Part shown: positions 59,898 through 64,000 of the stretch, one piece after another | How positions within the stretch are numbered: the stretch's first letter is position 1 | Layout of the letters: the number at the start of each line of letters is the position of its first letter | Notes under the pieces: model-generated | Database searches by the model: none | What the model was told of the DNA's origin: nothing | The model's input: only the letters and a program-made list of their open reading frames with translations | NCBI GenBank assembly: GCA_002418285.1 | Contig: DIDT01000018.1 | Location: forward strand, 124,001-188,000 | From: Phycisphaerales bacterium UBA5793 | Lineage (GTDB): Bacteria > Planctomycetota > Phycisphaerae > Phycisphaerales > UBA5793 | DNA: 64,000 bases | Direction of reading: 5' to 3' | Position numbers and translations under genes: made by a program

Positions 59898-61925
59898 ATG
59901 ATCATCACCGCAAAATGGCTCAACGAGTATCTGGATCGCCCGCTGGGTGTTGATGAGGTCATCGACGCCCTGGCCGGCGCGGGTCTTGGCTGCGAACAGC
60001 GCGATGACCTGCCCGACGGTGACGCCCGGCTGGATATCGAGATTACCTCCAATCGAGGTGACTGCGTCAGCGTGGTCGGCCTGGCGCGCGAAGCGGCTGC
60101 GGTGACCGGGCGGCAGCTCGTCGTTCCATCGCAGACGGTTGCGAGTTCGGCGCCTGTCGCCAGTGTGATTGGCGTTGTGAATCTGGAATACGACCTCTGC
60201 CCGTACTACAGCGCGAGGATCATCCGCGGCGTGAAGGTCGGGCCGAGCCCGGACTGGCTGGTCCAGCGCATTGAGAGCATTAACCAGCGCAGCGTCAATA
60301 ACGTGGTCGACATCACGAACTTCATCCTTTTCGAACTCGGCCAGCCGCTGCACGCCTTTGACATGGCGACACTGCGCGGCGGGAAGATCATCATCCGCCG
60401 GGCCCGAAAGGGCGAGATGATGACAGCGATCGACGGATCGAAGCTGAGGCTCGATGAATCGATGCTGGCCATTGCTGATGCTGAGCGGCCCGTCGCGCTG
60501 GCGGGGGTGATGGGCGGCCTCGACACTGAGGTGAGCAGCAGAACGGTCGACATCGTTCTCGAGGCGGCGTCGTTCAACGGCGCGAGCGTGCGAACGACGA
60601 GTCGGCGGTTGAAACTCATGTCGCCATCGAGCTATCGGTTCGAGCGAGGCGTCCACCCGGCGACGGTCGCGGCTGCGGCCGATCGGGCGGCAGCCATGAT
60701 TGTCGAAATCTGCGGCGGGAAGTGGGATGGAACTGCGGCGGTAGCGGCAGCGCCGATGGCTGACCAGCCGGTGGTGACGATGCGCTGCGATCGCTGCCGA
60801 AAGGTCGCGGGGATCGAGATCGGCAGCGAGGAGATGGTCGGGATTCTCGAGCGCCTGGGGATGGAGCCGACGCTGAGCAGTGATGGGTCGTGTATCGAGT
60901 GCACGGTGGCGCCGCATCGCCTGGATCTGACGCGTGAGATTGATCTCGTTGAAGAGGTGGTGCGGATCCACGGGCTGGATCGGATCACGCCGCGGGCCCG
61001 CATTGAGATCGATGTTGTTGGTCTGCAGGAGTCGGTGAATCGCCGGCGCATCGTCGAACAGGCGCTCACGGCGTGCGGGTTCTTTGAAGTGGTGACGTTT
61101 TCGTTTCTGCCGCTGAATGATGCACAGGCGTTTCTGCATCCCGGGCACGAGTTGATGACGTTGCAGGATGATCGGCGTAAGGCGGAGCCGGCGCTGCAGG
61201 CGAGCGTGCTGCCGGGTCTGTTGCGCTGTCGCAAGCGGAACCAGGATGTCGGGCACAAGGAGATGCGCCTCTTTGAGAAGGCCGCTTGTTTCGCGATGGC
61301 CAACGGCGAAAAGGCGGAGCAGGTGATGCTCGGGCTGTGCCTGGATGCGCCGAACCGCCAGCACGGCTTGCGGGCGATGCGCGCGGCGATCGAATCTGCG
61401 GCGACGGCGCTGCTGGGGAAAGCGACGGAAGTTCACATCGCAGCCGAGGCGAACGACTGGTTCGAGGCCGGCGGTAGCGCGGTGGTCCACATCAATGGGG
61501 CGCGGGTGGGCGTGATGGGTGTGCTCACAGGCAAGATGCAGGCGATGTTTGATCTGGAGACGCCGGTGGTGGTCGCCGAGCTCAATTTTGATGCGCTGCT
61601 GGCAATGGATCCTGCTGACACGACGCTGGACACACTTTCGACGTATCCGTCGATTCAGCGCGACCTGTCGCTGGTGGTACAAGAAGGCGTGCCGTGGCGT
61701 CAAATCGAAACGGGTATTGCCGATCTGAAGCTGGCGAATCTCGAGTCAGTTCGATTTATCGGAGCGTATCGAGGCAAGCCGATCGAGAAAGGCCTCAAGA
61801 GCGTGACGGTCCGGCTGACGTTTCGCGACCCAAGCCGTACGCTGCGGCATGAGGAGGTTGATCCGCAGATTGCCTCGGTGGTTGCGGCGATGGCGGATCG
61901 GGTTGGGGCAGTTTTGCGCGAATAG
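59898..61925 (+). CDS. pheT: Phenylalanine-tRNA ligase beta subunit, lacking the N-terminal tRNA-binding OB fold
   Basis: The 675-aa product charges tRNA-Phe together with PheS (not in the window). The N-terminus (ITAKWLNEYLDRPLGVDEVIDALAGAGLGCE) runs directly into RLDIEITSNRGDCVSVVGLAREAA (B1), so the ~110-residue EMAP-II-like tRNA-binding insertion present in typical ~790-aa bacterial PheT is absent. The B3/B4 editing domain (VNNVVDITNFILFELGQPLHAFD), B5 and catalytic-core-like domains and the C-terminal FDX-ACB domain (TYPSIQRDLSLVV ... LRHEEVDPQI) are present. ATG 59898 starts the conserved sequence. Confidence 0.95.
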   Translation: MIITAKWLNEYLDRPLGVDEVIDALAGAGLGCEQRDDLPDGDARLDIEITSNRGDCVSVVGLAREAAAVTGRQLVVPSQTVASSAPVASVIGVVNLEYDLCPYYSARIIRGVKVGPSPDWLVQRIESINQRSVNNVVDITNFILFELGQPLHAFDMATLRGGKIIIRRARKGEMMTAIDGSKLRLDESMLAIADAERPVALAGVMGGLDTEVSSRTVDIVLEAASFNGASVRTTSRRLKLMSPSSYRFERGVHPATVAAAADRAAAMIVEICGGKWDGTAAVAAAPMADQPVVTMRCDRCRKVAGIEIGSEEMVGILERLGMEPTLSSDGSCIECTVAPHRLDLTREIDLVEEVVRIHGLDRITPRARIEIDVVGLQESVNRRRIVEQALTACGFFEVVTFSFLPLNDAQAFLHPGHELMTLQDDRRKAEPALQASVLPGLLRCRKRNQDVGHKEMRLFEKAACFAMANGEKAEQVMLGLCLDAPNRQHGLRAMRAAIESAATALLGKATEVHIAAEANDWFEAGGSAVVHINGARVGVMGVLTGKMQAMFDLETPVVVAELNFDALLAMDPADTTLDTLSTYPSIQRDLSLVVQEGVPWRQIETGIADLKLANLESVRFIGAYRGKPIEKGLKSVTVRLTFRDPSRTLRHEEVDPQIASVVAAMADRVGAVLRE

Positions 61926-62083
61926 GGGAAGATTCCGTCGAACCCACCGCAAGCGATGGCGGTATACTCGGCAGGACGAAACAGAGCACCCGTGCACCCT
62001 GCGCTTGGAGCGCCGGGGCGGCCGGGTGATCGGAATGACTCGATCGCGCCGTTGGGCGTGTCGGTTCAGAAGGAGTTACCCTC

Positions 62084-62311
62084 ATGAAGAAGATGTTCCT
62101 CGTCGGTGTCGGTGTGGCGTGCTTCGCCGTCGTTGGCTGCAACAGCAATCAGAAGGACGTGTCCATGTCCGAGACCTCGGGCTCCTGCTGCGAGAGTGCG
62201 ACCCCGTGCGATGACTGCGCCGACAAGGCCGCCAGCCCGGCCGTGGTGCAGGACAAGTCGCACTGCGAAGGTCAGACCGGCGAGTGCCCCTTCAGCGGCG
62301 GCGACAAGTAA
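62084..62311 (+). CDS. Small cysteine-rich lipoprotein, 75 aa
   Basis: GAAGGAGTTACCCTC gives a good RBS for ATG 62084. The product has a lipoprotein signal (MFLVGVGVACFAVVGC, lipobox V-V-G-C). After cleavage, seven further cysteines fall in GSCCESATPCDDCADK and HCEGQTGECPF, suggesting metal binding or disulfides. A hairpin at 62324-62340 and a strong terminator at 62355-62382 follow. Family not recognised. Confidence 0.82.
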   Translation: MKKMFLVGVGVACFAVVGCNSNQKDVSMSETSGSCCESATPCDDCADKAASPAVVQDKSHCEGQTGECPFSGGDK

Positions 62312-62354
62312 TTCGACGCTACCATTCGCCTCAGGCGAATAACTGAATGACCAG

Positions 62355-62385
62355 ACCGCCCGGTGCCTGCCGGGCGGTTTTTGCA
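62355..62385 (+). terminator. Rho-independent terminator
   Basis: ACCGCCCGG (62355-62363) pairs with CCGGGCGGT (62370-62378); TTTTT follows (62378-62382). It ends the small-lipoprotein transcript. A preceding 7-bp hairpin (62324-62330 with 62334-62340) may assist. Confidence 0.88.
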
Positions 62386-62412
62386 TTGGCAAGAGTACGA
62401 TTGGTGATCCGC

Positions 62413-62661
62413 ATGGCTGAGTATCGCGCCAAACCCGGGCAGGAGGATCGTCACGGCGAGATGACCGGCGCCATCACGTTCAACATGATTTTCGTCATGG
62501 GGCCGTTGATCGTCTGGTGCGTGCTGCTCGGGCCGATCTGGTTCGATCTCAAAGGCACTCTGATCATCGGGCTGGTGATGGGGCTCGTACTCGCCATCGT
62601 GGGGATCCCGGTCAGCCGGTGGGCGTGGGCGTTCTTCAGCGAGTGGTCCGATCGGGTTTAG
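62413..62661 (+). CDS. Small two-helix membrane protein, 82 aa
   Basis: ATG 62413 opens a product with a short charged N-terminus and two helices (ITFNMIFVMGPLIVWCVLLGPIWF; TLIIGLVMGLVLAIVGIPVSRWAWAFF). The frame from 62347 runs through the terminator and is not accepted. It overlaps the convergent glycosylase gene by 4 bp. Family not recognised. Confidence 0.6.
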   Translation: MAEYRAKPGQEDRHGEMTGAITFNMIFVMGPLIVWCVLLGPIWFDLKGTLIIGLVMGLVLAIVGIPVSRWAWAFFSEWSDRV

Positions 62662-63899
62662 ACTGTGGTCTTTGCGGAACGGTGTCGATTGACGCCGGCG
62701 CGGCCGATCCTCCAGGAGTTGGCACCGAGGTATCTGGCGAGCCGAGCCACGGCTGCCTCGAGCCGGCTCTGCAGCGCGTCAGAGACTTTGACCGTTGGTT
62801 CCCACCACAGACGGCGAATCTCCAGCCGACCCTTCTCACGATGGAACTTGGGATCGACGCGACCAACGAGGCGATCGCCATCAAGGATCGGCATGACGTA
62901 GTAGCCGAACTTGCGCTTCGGGGCGGGTACGAAGGCTTCGAAGCGGTAATCGAAGTTGAAGAGTCGGCCGGCGCGATCACGATCGCGCAGAACCGGATCG
63001 AAAGGGCACAGCAGGCGGGCTCGGCGCGGTGCACGAGAGGTGGCTTCGAGCCTCTGGCGCCAGTCGTGAGCGGCGACGGCCAGTCGGGGTTTCGTGTCAT
63101 CGGCCGATTGCACTTCCACAGGGACGATGCGGCCAGCGCGCAGCGCGGCGTCGCACCATGTTCGCGCCGCGTCGATGGGGATTGATCGCCAGAAGGCCGC
63201 GAGTTCACGCGGTGTGGCGCAGCCGAGGCGATCGAGAGCCGTGGAGCAGGCCCACTGCACGTGTTCAGTCTGTGTGGGGCGCGGGGCAGATGCGATGCTT
63301 CCGAGCACGCGAGGGGCAAGGTCGTAGACCTTCTGGAAGTTGTTGCGGCGGGAGATCAGCAGGTCGCCTGTGCGCCACAGATGTTCGAGCGCGGACTTCT
63401 GCGGCTTCCATCCCCACCAGCCTCCCGGTTCGCCTTGGCGGTCATGCTCAAAGTCGCGGGAAAGCAGCGGGCCTTCGGTCGTGATGCGCTCGAGCACATG
63501 CGCGACGACGGCTGGGAATTCGGGTCCCATGCGCTCTCGCCACCATTTGTTGGTCCGACTTCGCTCAAAGCGCGGCTTCCATTGTGCGAACCACTTTATT
63601 GGAATGAGTGACGCGTCGTGGGTCCAGTGCTCAAAGAGCAGGCGGTCGTGCTCGACGAGTTGGTCGAGGAGTTGCGGGCGGAACCGATCAAAGCGCGAAG
63701 CCAGGATGAGGTAGTGGGCCCGATCGACGACGTTGATTGAGTCGACCTGGACGAATCCCATTCGTTCAATCAGTTCGTAGACGCGTGCCGCGCCAACCTG
63801 ACCGGCAGGGTTTGTCGTCAGCCCCTGTGCATCGAGCAGCAGCAAGCGCGCCTGCGATGCGGTCATCCGATCATGCTTCGCTGCGGTGCGAGGCGGCAT
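62658..63899 (-). CDS. YcaQ/AlkZ-like DNA glycosylase (winged helix, HTH_42)
   Basis: The 413-aa product matches the HTH_42 family of DNA glycosylases that repair bulky and interstrand-crosslink adducts. The catalytic segment reads FVQVDSINVVDRAHYLILASR, giving Q-V-D, the Q-phi-D variant known from YcaQ rather than the Q-phi-Q of AlkZ. The beta-clip and winged-helix blocks follow (ISRRNNFQKVYDLAPRVL; LLCPFDPVLRDRDRAGRLFNFDYRFEAFVPAPKRKFGYYVMPILDGDRLVGRVDPK). ATG 63897-63899 is preferred; 63941 and 63866 are alternatives. Confidence 0.92.
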   Translation of the reverse strand: MPPRTAAKHDRMTASQARLLLLDAQGLTTNPAGQVGAARVYELIERMGFVQVDSINVVDRAHYLILASRFDRFRPQLLDQLVEHDRLLFEHWTHDASLIPIKWFAQWKPRFERSRTNKWWRERMGPEFPAVVAHVLERITTEGPLLSRDFEHDRQGEPGGWWGWKPQKSALEHLWRTGDLLISRRNNFQKVYDLAPRVLGSIASAPRPTQTEHVQWACSTALDRLGCATPRELAAFWRSIPIDAARTWCDAALRAGRIVPVEVQSADDTKPRLAVAAHDWRQRLEATSRAPRRARLLCPFDPVLRDRDRAGRLFNFDYRFEAFVPAPKRKFGYYVMPILDGDRLVGRVDPKFHREKGRLEIRRLWWEPTVKVSDALQSRLEAAVARLARYLGANSWRIGRAGVNRHRSAKTTV

Positions 63900-64000
63900 G
63901 GCGGAGATTAGCACATCACCGAAACAAGTCGAGGCGTGCATACGATTCGGCGCACGCGGCTATCGTTGCCTTCACTGGTCCGTGAACAGAATCGGATTGA

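Noticed and set aside
59883..61703. 606-aa open frame on the minus strand
   Set aside because: Antisense to pheT, Arg/His-rich composition, no start signal; a shadow.
1..64000. tRNA, rRNA or CRISPR arrays
   Set aside because: No TTCGA-type T-arm with matching acceptor stems, no rRNA-like segments and no regularly spaced identical repeats were seen on reading; a tRNA or CRISPR search program would settle this.

Overview
The window looks like chromosomal DNA from a planctomycete, most likely class Phycisphaerae. It is GC-rich. It carries a Minf_1886-type protein (a family I know only from Planctomycetes and Verrucomicrobia), a prepilin-like protein with the H-X9-DG motif, many small membrane proteins with a CxxCxY(D/N)L...G.CPEC zinc ribbon, and several large secreted beta-propeller proteins. 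The placement is inference from gene content; no rRNA or tRNA gene is visible.

Layout. 1-503: end of a secreted protein plus a terminator. 552-7162 (minus): a housekeeping run with a sugar isomerase/epimerase-like TIM barrel, a GNAT acetyltransferase, a small membrane protein, nuoA, an EAL-CBS-GGDEF protein, the replicative helicase dnaB and a small ORF. 7414-8632: a single-domain response regulator facing two small membrane proteins. 8813-22372 (mostly plus): secreted proteins (FG-GAP, kelch-like and Asp-box propellers and a 1002-aa protein), a periplasmic MsrB-MsrA fusion, YgfZ, an M42 aminopeptidase and a TPR lipoprotein. 22409-30449: ChrA, the Minf_1886 protein, an AI-2E transporter, an NAD-dependent epimerase, a 940-aa secreted orphan and a small membrane protein. 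30532-35257: a secreted PQQ-like propeller, the H-X9-DG pseudopilin and a GspE/PilB ATPase. 35258-39531: accessory patch with repeats, an IS110-family transposase with a structured leader, four overlapping zinc-ribbon ORFs and a DUF559 nuclease flanked by repeats. 39532-42752: an FKBP/PepSY protein, a degenerate GATase and a large membrane-anchored orphan. 42632-55181 (minus): a long co-directional run, nuoJKLMN, a ferritin-like protein, ribBX, three zinc-ribbon membrane paralogues and a glycosyltransferase-methyltransferase fusion. 55182-64000: a candidate sRNA, a cstA with a repeat-derived insert, an M28 peptidase, pheT, small envelope proteins and a YcaQ-like DNA glycosylase.

Themes. Seven secreted proteins end in one of two cysteine-containing C-terminal modules, regardless of what precedes them. 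This suggests a shared surface-retention or sorting signal. Complex I genes are split: nuoJKLMN form one block, nuoA lies about 50 kb away, and the remaining nuo genes are outside the window. The most interesting non-coding signal is the leader of the IS110 transposase. It folds into three adjacent hairpins and is a good candidate for a bridge RNA.
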